Shown piece by piece: positions 39,426 through 46,334 of a stretch of 46,334 nucleotides of DNA (within the stretch, counting starts at the first letter, position 1; each line of letters opens with the position of its first letter). Source of the DNA: Anaerolineae bacterium (lineage in GTDB: Bacteria; Chloroflexota; Anaerolineae; Promineifilales; Promineifilaceae); NCBI GenBank assembly GCA_019637635.1, contig JAHBVI010000049.1, forward strand, positions 1 through 46,334, in the 5' to 3' direction. The position numbers and the translations under genes are program-made. A model generated the notes under the pieces. It ran no database searches. It worked only from the letters and a program-made list of their open reading frames with translations, and was not told where the DNA came from.

Positions 39426-41150
39426 TACTAACTCCGGCCACAGGTTGATGGCGCTGACGATGGCGGAAGCGGCCGTTTGCCCCAGACCGCACAGTGATGT
39501 TTCCGTCATGGTGAAACCCACATCCAGCAGCCGTTCTTTGTCATCGGGCTGTGGGCCACCATTGTGGCAGATGTGGTGCAAAATCTCCAATTGCCGTTGC
39601 GTGCCAATCTGGCAGGGGAAACATTTGCCGCAGCTTTCGTGGGCGAAGAAGTGGGCCAGATGGTACAGCGTGTGGCGCATATCGGTCTGGTCATCAATCA
39701 CCATGACCACGCCGGAGCCAATGGGGAAGGCATGGTTGCGCGAGGAGGCGTAGGTGAGCGGGTAATCGAGTTCGGCGGGGCTGAGAAAACGGCCGGCCGC
39801 GCCGCCGACGAGAACGGACTGAATGGCACGGCCGTGCCGCACCCCACCACCCATCTCAATCAACTCCCGCACCGTCACCCCAAATGGCAGTTCATACAGC
39901 CCCGGCTGATTGACGTGTCCGCTGAGGCAGAACCACTTCGTCCCTTTGGAATCGTCCGTGCCATGCGCTGCCCAGGCATCCCAACCAATGCGGGCGACGG
40001 CCAACGCCGCCACCAACGTTTCTACGTTGTTAATCGCCGTCGGCTGGTGAAACAGGCCGTGCGTGGTAGGGAAGGGGGGTTTGATACGCGGAAAGCCCCG
40101 TTTGCCTTCTATCGCCTCAAACAGCGCTGTCTCCTCGCCACAAATATACGCGCCGGCCCCCAACCGCACCTCAATATCAAAGTTGAAGCCGGGCCGCCCC
40201 AGGATGTTTTTTCCCAGATACCCGGCAGCGCGCGCTTTTTCCACCGCGTTCAGCAGCCGTTTGTGGCTGCGCGGATATTCGCCGCGAATAAAAATCCAGC
40301 CATTCTCCGCCCCTACCACGTAGGCCGCCAACGTCATCGCTTCCACCAGGCTAAACGGGTCTTCTTCCATCAGCCCGCGATCTTTGAAGGTGCCCGGCTC
40401 GCTCTCGTCGCAGTTGGCGATGATGTGTTTTTGGGCCGGTGTGCCGGGGGCGGCGCGGGTGAATTTCCACTTGTTGCCCACCGGGAACATGGCCCCGCCG
40501 CGCCCCAAAATGTTGCTGGCGTCCATCCACTGGATGATCTCTTCCGGCGGGTGCTGCATGGCGTTTTGCAGCCCCACGTACCCTTCGTGCGCCAGGTAAT
40601 CGTCCAGGCTCATCGGGTCAATTTGTCCCACGCGGAACAGCTTGAGTTTGGGTTCGCCGTAGATTTTGGCGTCTGGTTCGGGGTAGGTTCCGGCCAGGAA
40701 GTCATCTACGGCCGTGACCGTCAAATCCCCCGCCGGTTTCTCGCCGTACAAGGCATTGGGCGCGTGTTCACACATGCCCAGACAGGGGACGCGCTCGTAG
40801 GCAATGGCCCCGTCCGCGCTCATTTCGCCATGCTGTAAGCCCAAATTTTCAGAAACCGCTTTGTGAATGGCCTCACACCCGGCCAACTGGCAGGCCACGT
40901 CTTCACACACACGCACGACGGTGCGGGCCATCGGCCGGTTGTAAAACATGGTGTAAAACTCAATGACGCCGTGAATATCGGCCAGGGGCACACGCAGCGT
41001 TTTGCTGACCGCTTCCTGCACCGCTTCCGGCAGCCAGCCATAAACCGCCTGCGCTTCATGCAGCAAGGGGAGAAGGGCATCCCGGCGACGGCCGTGATAC
41101 CGGCGTAATAACGGTTCCAACAATGTTAAATCAATGGGTTCAGTGGTCAT
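39420..41150 (-). CDS. HoxEF/NuoEF-like NADH-oxidising flavoprotein (fusion)
   Basis: This 576-aa protein fuses a NuoE-like domain and a NuoF-like domain. The NuoE part (residues 1-~150) has [2Fe-2S] cysteines in RVCEDVACQLAGC and VPCLGMCEHAPNAL. The NuoF part has the FMN loop GRGGAMFPVGNKWKF, the NAD-binding stretch LGAGAYICGEETALFEAIEGKRGFPRIKPPFP and NNVETL, and [4Fe-4S] ligands ESCGKCFPCQIGT and SLCGLGQTA. Such fusions serve bidirectional NiFe hydrogenases, NAD-dependent formate dehydrogenases or bifurcating complexes. The start at 41150 (MTTEPIDLT) has GAGGG upstream. It is first in a minus-strand operon with a DUF4160-DUF2442 gene and a HoxU-like subunit. Confidence 0.95.
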   Translation of the reverse strand: MTTEPIDLTLLEPLLRRYHGRRRDALLPLLHEAQAVYGWLPEAVQEAVSKTLRVPLADIHGVIEFYTMFYNRPMARTVVRVCEDVACQLAGCEAIHKAVSENLGLQHGEMSADGAIAYERVPCLGMCEHAPNALYGEKPAGDLTVTAVDDFLAGTYPEPDAKIYGEPKLKLFRVGQIDPMSLDDYLAHEGYVGLQNAMQHPPEEIIQWMDASNILGRGGAMFPVGNKWKFTRAAPGTPAQKHIIANCDESEPGTFKDRGLMEEDPFSLVEAMTLAAYVVGAENGWIFIRGEYPRSHKRLLNAVEKARAAGYLGKNILGRPGFNFDIEVRLGAGAYICGEETALFEAIEGKRGFPRIKPPFPTTHGLFHQPTAINNVETLVAALAVARIGWDAWAAHGTDDSKGTKWFCLSGHVNQPGLYELPFGVTVRELIEMGGGVRHGRAIQSVLVGGAAGRFLSPAELDYPLTYASSRNHAFPIGSGVVMVIDDQTDMRHTLYHLAHFFAHESCGKCFPCQIGTQRQLEILHHICHNGGPQPDDKERLLDVGFTMTETSLCGLGQTAASAIVSAINLWPELVE

Positions 41151-41277
41151 GTCTATCCCTCGTACTGCGTATTGCGGCAGTGGCAATACGTCTATCGGTA
41201 AGACATGCCGATTGTACCGGAGAGTAGGACAACTTCCAATGTGACGTTTGTGAGGAAGTGGCGGTATAAATGTCACC

Positions 41278-41311
41278 AGACCCTAAGGGTTTTTGGAAAC
41301 CCTTAGGGTCT
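41278..41311. repeat. Perfect 15-base-arm hairpin upstream of the anion permease
   Basis: Arms AGACCCTAAGGGTTT and its complement enclose TTGG. It lies 24 bases before the permease start, in the divergent gap with hoxEF. No T run is positioned as in a terminator; it looks like a dispersed palindrome or an RNA leader structure. Confidence 0.85.
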
Positions 41312-41335
41312 TAAAAACTACTATAAGGATTTGAT

Positions 41336-42562
41336 ATGTCTCCACAAAACTGGCTCACCCTCTTTCTCGTCCTGCTCATTCTCGTAGGCATTGCCCTGGG
41401 GCGCTACCCCTGGTTACGCATGAACCGGGCCACCATCGCCCTGGTGGGGGCTACCCTGCTCGTCCTTATTGGCGCTATTGGCCTGGAAGAAGCGTATGCT
41501 GCCATAGACATGAACACCATTGTGCTGCTCTTTGCCATGATGATCATCAATGTCAATTTGAGCCTGGCCGGCTTTTTCCGGCTGGTGAACCGGCGCGTGG
41601 CGCAGTGGGCGCACTCGCCGCGTGGCCTGCTGGCGCTCATTGTGGCCGCGGCGGGTATCCTCTCGGCGCGGTTCCTGAATGACACCATCGTGCTGATGCT
41701 TACCCCGCTGGTGCTGGAGATGACGGCGGCGCGGCAGCGCAACCCCATCCCTTACTTGATTGGCCTGGCCACGGCAGCCAACATCGGTTCGGTGGCTACT
41801 ATCACGGGTAACCCCCAAAACATGCTCATCGGCATGTCGTCCGGCATTCCCTATGTGACTTTTGTGGCCTATCTGGGGCCGGTGGCGCTGGTGGGGCTGA
41901 TTGTGGCCTGGGGCGTGGTGGTGCTGGTGTATCGGGGTGAGTTCACGGCCGTACCCTTGCCGCCACCTAATCTGCCACCCGACCGCCCCTACCGCCCCCT
42001 GCTACGCAAAAGTATGGTGGCTACCGGGTTGATGCTGGTGGCCTTTGTAGCCGGTGTGCCCGTGCCCCTGGCGGCGCTGGCCGCCGCCAGCCTGCTGCTC
42101 ATCACCCGGCGGCTGAAACCGGCGCGGGTGTTCCGGGAGATTGATTGGACGCTGCTGGTCTTTTTCGCGGCACTGTTTGTGGTCACGGGGGCCATCGTGA
42201 CCAGTGGGCTGAGCGACCGGCTCTTTGCCGTGTTGCAGCCGGTGGCGGAGCGGGGGATTGTGCCGTTGACGGCCGTGTCCGTCATCCTCAGCAACACCAT
42301 CTCCAACGTGCCCGCCGTTATGCTCTTCCGCCCCTTTGTGGCCGAATTTAGCGACCCGCAGACTACCTGGCTGGTGCTGGCCATGGCCACCACCCTGGCA
42401 GGCAATCTGACCCTGCTCGGCTCCGTCGCCAACCTGATTGTGGCCGAAACGGCGGCGACCATGGGCGTGCGCCTCACTTTTGGCGAATACCTGAAGGCGG
42501 GCGTGCCCATTACTCTGTTGAGTTTAGCCTGGGGGGTGTTGTGGCTGACGCTGGTGATGTAA
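41336..42562 (+). CDS. ArsB/NhaD-superfamily anion permease
   Basis: This 408-aa integral membrane protein has about 10-11 hydrophobic segments and the internal two-fold repeat of the ion-transporter superfamily. The re-entrant-loop motifs are LNDTIVLMLTPLVLEMTA with ANIGSVATITGNPQNMLIG in the first half, and LSNTISNVPAVMLF with GNLTLLGSVANLIVAETA in the second half. Relatives transport arsenite, Na+/H+, citrate or other dicarboxylates; the substrate is not assignable, and no arsR or arsC gene is nearby. AAGGAT precedes the ATG, and a strong hairpin lies 24 bases upstream. Confidence 0.92.
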   Translation: MSPQNWLTLFLVLLILVGIALGRYPWLRMNRATIALVGATLLVLIGAIGLEEAYAAIDMNTIVLLFAMMIINVNLSLAGFFRLVNRRVAQWAHSPRGLLALIVAAAGILSARFLNDTIVLMLTPLVLEMTAARQRNPIPYLIGLATAANIGSVATITGNPQNMLIGMSSGIPYVTFVAYLGPVALVGLIVAWGVVVLVYRGEFTAVPLPPPNLPPDRPYRPLLRKSMVATGLMLVAFVAGVPVPLAALAAASLLLITRRLKPARVFREIDWTLLVFFAALFVVTGAIVTSGLSDRLFAVLQPVAERGIVPLTAVSVILSNTISNVPAVMLFRPFVAEFSDPQTTWLVLAMATTLAGNLTLLGSVANLIVAETAATMGVRLTFGEYLKAGVPITLLSLAWGVLWLTLVM

Positions 42563-42649
42563 TCCACACGGCCGTAAAACTTAAGTTTAACGAACCATCC
42601 ACGATAATCTGTTAGCCTGTGTCTAACTTACGCAGCTATGGAGGTCATC

Positions 42650-44740
42650 ATGTGGCGATATGTGAAAATGTTGGCTTTATCGGTAGGGATGGGCACGGCC
42701 GTGTTACTGGCCTGTCTGTTCTTGTTGGCGAATGAAAGCAAGGCGGGAGGGGGGGTATTGTGTGTGGTGCCGCCCGGCGAACCAACCGGGCCATTTACCG
42801 CCTGTGATGCCGTGTTTACCCAAATTCAAGATGCGGTGGACACGGCCGTCGGCGGTGAAGAAATCTGGGTCGCAGCCGGTGTTTACACCGACGTTCACAC
42901 CGTTTCCCCCTATAATTGGACAGAACAAATTGTGCTGGTTACTAAAACGCTCACCATTCGTGGGGGTTATGTGGCCCCCTTCACCGAACCACCAGATTTT
43001 GCGGCCAACCAGACGATATTGGATGCGCAAGAACAGGCTCACGCGCTCTTTCTATTCGGCCAGGATGTGACGGCTGAAGGGTTGCACATCACAGGCGGCA
43101 AAGAGGGGGATGGCAGCGTCCTTGTTGGGGGGACGGCCATGTTGAACCAGAATGTCGTTTATGAGAATGCAGGCTTTGGCGTCTTCATCTACCAGGGTTC
43201 TTCAGTCAATCTTAATCAAAACACCATCCGTAATAATGATCGCATAGGTGTGGTGATAGTGAGGAGCCACGTGACATTAACTGAAAATATCGTTATCAGT
43301 AACACGGGAGTTCTCACGATATTCGAGCCTGAGATTGGGTATGCCGGGGGTATTTATGTCCGTGATAGCGTGGTCACCATGACAGCTAATGTGATCAGCG
43401 GGAATGTGGCTGCGGCCGTTACCAGCGACAGTGGTTGGGGTTCTGCCTATGGCGGTGGGGTATATATTGAGGAAAGCACTATCACCATGAACAACAATAC
43501 CATTGCCGAAAATGTGGCGCTGGGCACAGCCAATTCCGCTTACTCCTCATCTGGCGGGTATGGGGGCGGGATAGCCATTTTCAATAGTCAGGGTACGCTG
43601 AGCCACAATGTGGTGCGCAGCAACCAGGCGGTAGCTAACGTTGCCGGTTATGGCCATGGCGGCGGTCTATTTATAGGTGGCGCCTCCTCGTTGACGCTCA
43701 CTGGTAATACGATTGAAGCAAATAGGGCCTGTGCGGGTGAATGTGAAGCGGGATATGGCGGTGGCGTGCATTTAGATTACGGTGGCGCGCCTGTCACGGC
43801 CGTTGTCACCCTCCATGACAATCTCATTCAAAACAATGTGGCTAACGTTTCAGGTATTACCGGATTTGGCGGCGGTTTATATGTCTATGGCAATTTCAAT
43901 GATTCACAATCCATAGTACACCTGACCGATAACGATATTCTTAGCAACACAGGCATCATTTCTGGCCCGGTCGGGGCGGGTGGTGGCCTGTTCCTGGCTG
44001 AGGAAGAGTCCATCATGACTTTGAGCGGGAATCGGGTGATGAGCAATAGCGCGGCCGTCACCACAACCGCGTATAGTGTAGGTGGTGGCCTGTTTGTTCG
44101 CGGTGATCTGCAACTGTTTAACAATAATCGCTTCATCAATAACAGTGCCACACACCACGGTATTGGTTATGGCGGCGGTTTTGCTATGGGTTCTTATGAA
44201 CAAATCCATGTGCAAATGGTGAATACGATTTTGAACGATAACCAGGCCAATACAGCCGGTTCGGCCGTAGCTGTCATAGGTGCAGACGATACTCTCTCGA
44301 TGCAACATGCCACTATGGCTGGTAATCATGGGGGGGATGCGGCCGTCTGGTTGGCGGGCTACGACATTGACTCGGGCGAACCAATCGCCAATTCGCGGCT
44401 GATGATGACCAACACAATCCTGGTCAGTCATACGATGGCTGTCAGCGTGGGCAATGGGCACACGGCCGTGCTGAATGGCGTTCTCTGGTTCAATACACCC
44501 ATTACAGTTACGGCCGGTGTCACGGCCACCGTCAGCGTAGCTAATCAGCTTACCGGCGACCCGGTTTTTGCGCCGGATGGTTACCACATTACGGCCGGTT
44601 CCGCCGCCATTCGCGCCGGTGTACCCTCAGGTGTATCACTGGATATTGACGGAGAAGGACGGCCGTCTGCCAACCCCTCTCTGGGTGTAGATGAATACTG
44701 GCCGTTCAAAGGCTACTTCCCGCTGATTTTTAAGCCGTAA
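42650..44740 (+). CDS. Secreted parallel beta-helix (polymorphic outer-membrane-like) protein
   Basis: This 696-aa exported protein has a signal peptide (MWRYVKMLALSVGMGTAVLLACLFLLANESKA), a choice-of-anchor-like start with CVVPPGEPTGPFTACDAVFTQIQDAVDTAVGGEEIWVAAGVYTD, and then a long right-handed beta-helix of pectate-lyase-like rungs (NNTIAENVA, HNVVRSNQAV, GNTIEANRA, DNDILSNTG with GYGGG turns). It probably binds or acts on surface glycans; no catalytic residues could be placed. It ends WPFKGYFPLIFKP, a C-terminal motif I associate with Chloroflexi secreted proteins. The start at 42650 is chosen because GGAGGT lies 6 bases upstream. The stop TAA is the first unit of an 8-base tandem repeat. 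Confidence 0.9.
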   Translation: MWRYVKMLALSVGMGTAVLLACLFLLANESKAGGGVLCVVPPGEPTGPFTACDAVFTQIQDAVDTAVGGEEIWVAAGVYTDVHTVSPYNWTEQIVLVTKTLTIRGGYVAPFTEPPDFAANQTILDAQEQAHALFLFGQDVTAEGLHITGGKEGDGSVLVGGTAMLNQNVVYENAGFGVFIYQGSSVNLNQNTIRNNDRIGVVIVRSHVTLTENIVISNTGVLTIFEPEIGYAGGIYVRDSVVTMTANVISGNVAAAVTSDSGWGSAYGGGVYIEESTITMNNNTIAENVALGTANSAYSSSGGYGGGIAIFNSQGTLSHNVVRSNQAVANVAGYGHGGGLFIGGASSLTLTGNTIEANRACAGECEAGYGGGVHLDYGGAPVTAVVTLHDNLIQNNVANVSGITGFGGGLYVYGNFNDSQSIVHLTDNDILSNTGIISGPVGAGGGLFLAEEESIMTLSGNRVMSNSAAVTTTAYSVGGGLFVRGDLQLFNNNRFINNSATHHGIGYGGGFAMGSYEQIHVQMVNTILNDNQANTAGSAVAVIGADDTLSMQHATMAGNHGGDAAVWLAGYDIDSGEPIANSRLMMTNTILVSHTMAVSVGNGHTAVLNGVLWFNTPITVTAGVTATVSVANQLTGDPVFAPDGYHITAGSAAIRAGVPSGVSLDIDGEGRPSANPSLGVDEYWPFKGYFPLIFKP

Positions 44741-44769
44741 TGGGGTAATAGGGTAATTGTGTAATGGGG
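44738..44769. repeat. Four-unit TAATNGGG array at a stop codon
   Basis: Four 8-base units begin exactly at the TAA stop of the beta-helix gene: TAATGGGG, TAATAGGG, TAATTGTG, then TAATGGGG. Confidence 0.85.
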
Positions 44770-44785
44770 ACACAGCCGTTGGCTT

Positions 44786-44974
44786 TTATCGCCTCTTGAC
44801 CATCGCCGCCAATTCTGGCAAACGGCCGTGTCGCCGACAATACAGCGCCAGTTCCCGTGCCAGTTCTGTCTGTGTGGTGTGGTGGGGCAAGTCTTCGTGG
44901 TTCACATGCAGCTCAAAGGCAAGCTGGCGCAGTTCCGCCAGGTTGTAGTGGGCAACCAGTTGGCTGACCAGCAC
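44786..44974 (-). CDS. Small effector-associated-domain (EAD)-like protein
   Basis: This 62-aa ORF, LVSQLVAHYNLAELRQLAFELHVNHEDLPHHTTQTELARELALYCRRHGRLPELAAMV, matches the pattern of small helical death-like effector-associated domains (NLEELRxLCFxLxV, LPG, ARELVxYxxRRGRL). These are fused to NTPases, proteases or TIR domains in bacterial conflict systems and mediate like-with-like contacts. The EAD subtype is not assigned. The only plausible start is the GTG at 44974 without a ribosome-binding site; coding-like sequence (GIESPDEQDIG) continues upstream in frame without a start codon. It may therefore be the remnant of a longer protein or joined by frameshift to the DUF1524 gene just upstream. 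Confidence 0.6.
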   Translation of the reverse strand: MLVSQLVAHYNLAELRQLAFELHVNHEDLPHHTTQTELARELALYCRRHGRLPELAAMVKRR

Positions 44975-45045
44975 ACCAATGTCTTGCTCATCCGGCGATT
45001 CAATGCCGTCTAAGCTTGTATAGTGGCAGCAACAAACAGGTCTTT

Positions 45046-46334
45046 TTACCAGAACTCTAGTTCAAACTCTTCTTCTGGAATCCTGGCTCTCTCAAGCAGA
45101 ATTTCACATATGCGTTTGACACTATCGGATGACAAATTGACGTAAATCCACCAGCCATTCGATAATTGACGGCATTTCCCTTGAAAAGGCTCATGACTAA
45201 AATATGTAGAGACCTCAGTAGTTACAGCTTCAAAATCATCACTTAGTTGCAGCACACATTCAGCCGTTCGGTAAACCACATCCCGCCAACTTTTCACCTC
45301 ATAAGTATCGCCCAAAATGGTTAGTGCTTTTGGCCGCTCTTGCCAGCCCTTTGGTTCAGCCACGTCCCCTAAAGAGGGCCAAATTGCCACAATCTGTTCC
45401 GCCAAATAAGCAGCTCGATCACGAATCGCTTCACCATCCCAATTATCGGGAGCATTGGTAAAATAGAGCGTATTGAGCAGCAAGCCATGACGTTTTAGTT
45501 TTGCCTTCTTTTCCGAAAAAGGTGCATTTGATAAAGCTGAATTCCACTCTTGAGTTACCAGGGTTAAGTTCCCCAGAGTATGAAGCAACTCATAATCTTG
45601 CATCAGACTATCACCTATCGCTTGTTTCCATTCGTCACTTGGGTTTTGCGGCATGATATGTTCGATGGTTGCCGCTCCATCAAGCTGCGTAAATGCGCCC
45701 GTCCCCATTGATAAGTGACGGTTTATCGTTTCTAAGATGAGTGTTAGGCGGGGGCGTCCACTGCTGCTATACAACTTGACGGTTTCAACGGCCTGCCGTA
45801 TCCGCACGTCAGTGGGATAATTTTTAGTCAAAAGGGCCTGACGTAATGTTTCGCCAAATTGATTGACCTGCACATCTCTTGAGAGAATAGGGAAGACTTT
45901 ATTAAGATAGTTGGTGGTTTCCCGAGCCAGAATGCGTCGCACTAGGTAATTTTCAAGGAGAGTTAATCCTTCCACGAAGTCAGCCCGGTTAATTTTGTGA
46001 GTATCCAAGCTGTCGTAGGCAAAAAGGAGGAATGGGTAAGCTGTAGAGATTTCGAGCAAGTTTAACCGGTATAACTTTTGCCTTATTTCTTCATCTGGTT
46101 CGTGATCGGGGCGCAATAACCGATTATAGTAACCGGCAAAACGTTTTAGTATAGAGATTTCCTCCGCAAATGCATCTGTGTCTAAAGTTTCTCCCCTGTC
46201 ACGGAAACGTGAATAGACATGTTCCTCATTGCACAATACCCCGGAATGATAAGCGAGATAGTGACGTAAGAAGGCGGTTAGTTCACCTAGACGAGAACGA
46301 CCCACAGTGCGTCGTTCTTGTAGCATCGCTTCTA
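45046..46334 (-). CDS. GmrSD/DUF262-DUF1524-type nuclease, C-terminal part (cut by window edge)
   Basis: About 429 codons are visible and the frame is open to the right edge, so the N-terminal DUF262 (GmrS, nucleotide-dependent) part is probably outside. Visible features are a helical linker region (ISILKRFAGYYNRLLRPDHEPDEEI, LENYLVRRILARETTNYLNKVFPIL) and then a DUF1524 HNH nuclease near visible residue 225 (ATIEHIMPQNPSDEW with the catalytic His, HTLGNLTLVTQEWNSALSNAPFSEKKA). The C-terminal ~100 residues (YEVKSWRDVVYRTAECVLQLSDDFEAVT, NGWWIYVNLSSDSVKRICEILLE) form an extra domain seen in such proteins. This family cuts modified phage DNA. No ACGGCCGT octamer lies in it, unlike most neighbours. 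Confidence 0.88.
   Translation of the reverse strand, partial: EAMLQERRTVGRSRLGELTAFLRHYLAYHSGVLCNEEHVYSRFRDRGETLDTDAFAEEISILKRFAGYYNRLLRPDHEPDEEIRQKLYRLNLLEISTAYPFLLFAYDSLDTHKINRADFVEGLTLLENYLVRRILARETTNYLNKVFPILSRDVQVNQFGETLRQALLTKNYPTDVRIRQAVETVKLYSSSGRPRLTLILETINRHLSMGTGAFTQLDGAATIEHIMPQNPSDEWKQAIGDSLMQDYELLHTLGNLTLVTQEWNSALSNAPFSEKKAKLKRHGLLLNTLYFTNAPDNWDGEAIRDRAAYLAEQIVAIWPSLGDVAEPKGWQERPKALTILGDTYEVKSWRDVVYRTAECVLQLSDDFEAVTTEVSTYFSHEPFQGKCRQLSNGWWIYVNLSSDSVKRICEILLERARIPEEEFELEFW

Noticed and set aside
39564..40838. 424-codon open frame on the plus strand opposite hoxEF
   Set aside because: It is antisense to a gene with clear NuoE/NuoF motifs, and its translation is His/Arg/Pro-rich with no recognisable domain. 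It is a GC-driven shadow.
41336..42562. Arsenite efflux pump ArsB specifically
   Set aside because: Only superfamily-level motifs are visible and no arsenic-resistance genes flank it.

Overview
The window looks like a stretch of chromosome from an uncultured Chloroflexota bacterium, most likely of the Anaerolineae/Ardenticatenia group. This is inferred from Chloroflexi-style features: a solute-binding lipoprotein with a Val/Thr/Glu-rich linker, a secreted beta-helix protein ending in FPLIFKP, an effector-associated-domain ORF, many membrane glycosyltransferases and a very high load of small palindromic repeats. No rRNA, tRNA, CRISPR array, transposase or phage gene was recognised.

Layout, left to right. 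(1) 1-4911, minus strand: menaquinone methyltransferase UbiE, a CNNM/CorC-type membrane protein, then a SAM-I riboswitch with its terminator, followed by DUF4259, an unknown gene, a Gmad2 lipoprotein and the start of methionine synthase metH, which runs off the left edge. (2) 5093-7132: a TPR protein, apparently leaderless, and a small HELTH-motif protein. (3) 7262-14312: a complete five-gene Dpp/Opp-type ABC importer with its own promoter, a structured leader and terminators. (4) 14382-16388: a REC-Roadblock protein and a HAD hydrolase. (5) 16575-23911: a surface-glycan cluster with two GT2 glycosyltransferases, a methyltransferase and three GT-C-like membrane proteins. (6) 24057-30930: a LuxR-type response regulator, a DegS-like kinase and the Tad pilus core (REC-CpaE, CpaF, TadB, TadC). 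(7) 30969-37936: ComF, long HPF, an LMW phosphatase, an HNH protein, a KBL-type acyltransferase, a beta-CASP nuclease and RNase D. (8) 38126-41150, minus strand: a HoxEF/HoxU-like NADH diaphorase without a visible catalytic partner, interrupted by a DUF4160-DUF2442 fusion. (9) 41336-46334: an anion permease, a secreted beta-helix protein, a short effector-associated-domain ORF and a GmrSD-like DUF1524 nuclease cut by the right edge.

The most unusual aspect is the repeat landscape. The palindromic octamer ACGGCCGT occurs about 65 times by eye count (about one expected by chance), mostly inside genes, but is nearly absent from the ABC importer and Tad operons. Arrays of 7-base units (CAATCTC, ACCGATT and ACCAGCC families), one 8-base array and one 4-base array sit at stop codons, inside reading frames without breaking them, and in a riboswitch arm. 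Several hairpin elements recur at stop codons or between a Shine-Dalgarno sequence and its start codon. These elements appear to build protein segments, stop codons, ribosome-binding sites and possibly transcript ends.
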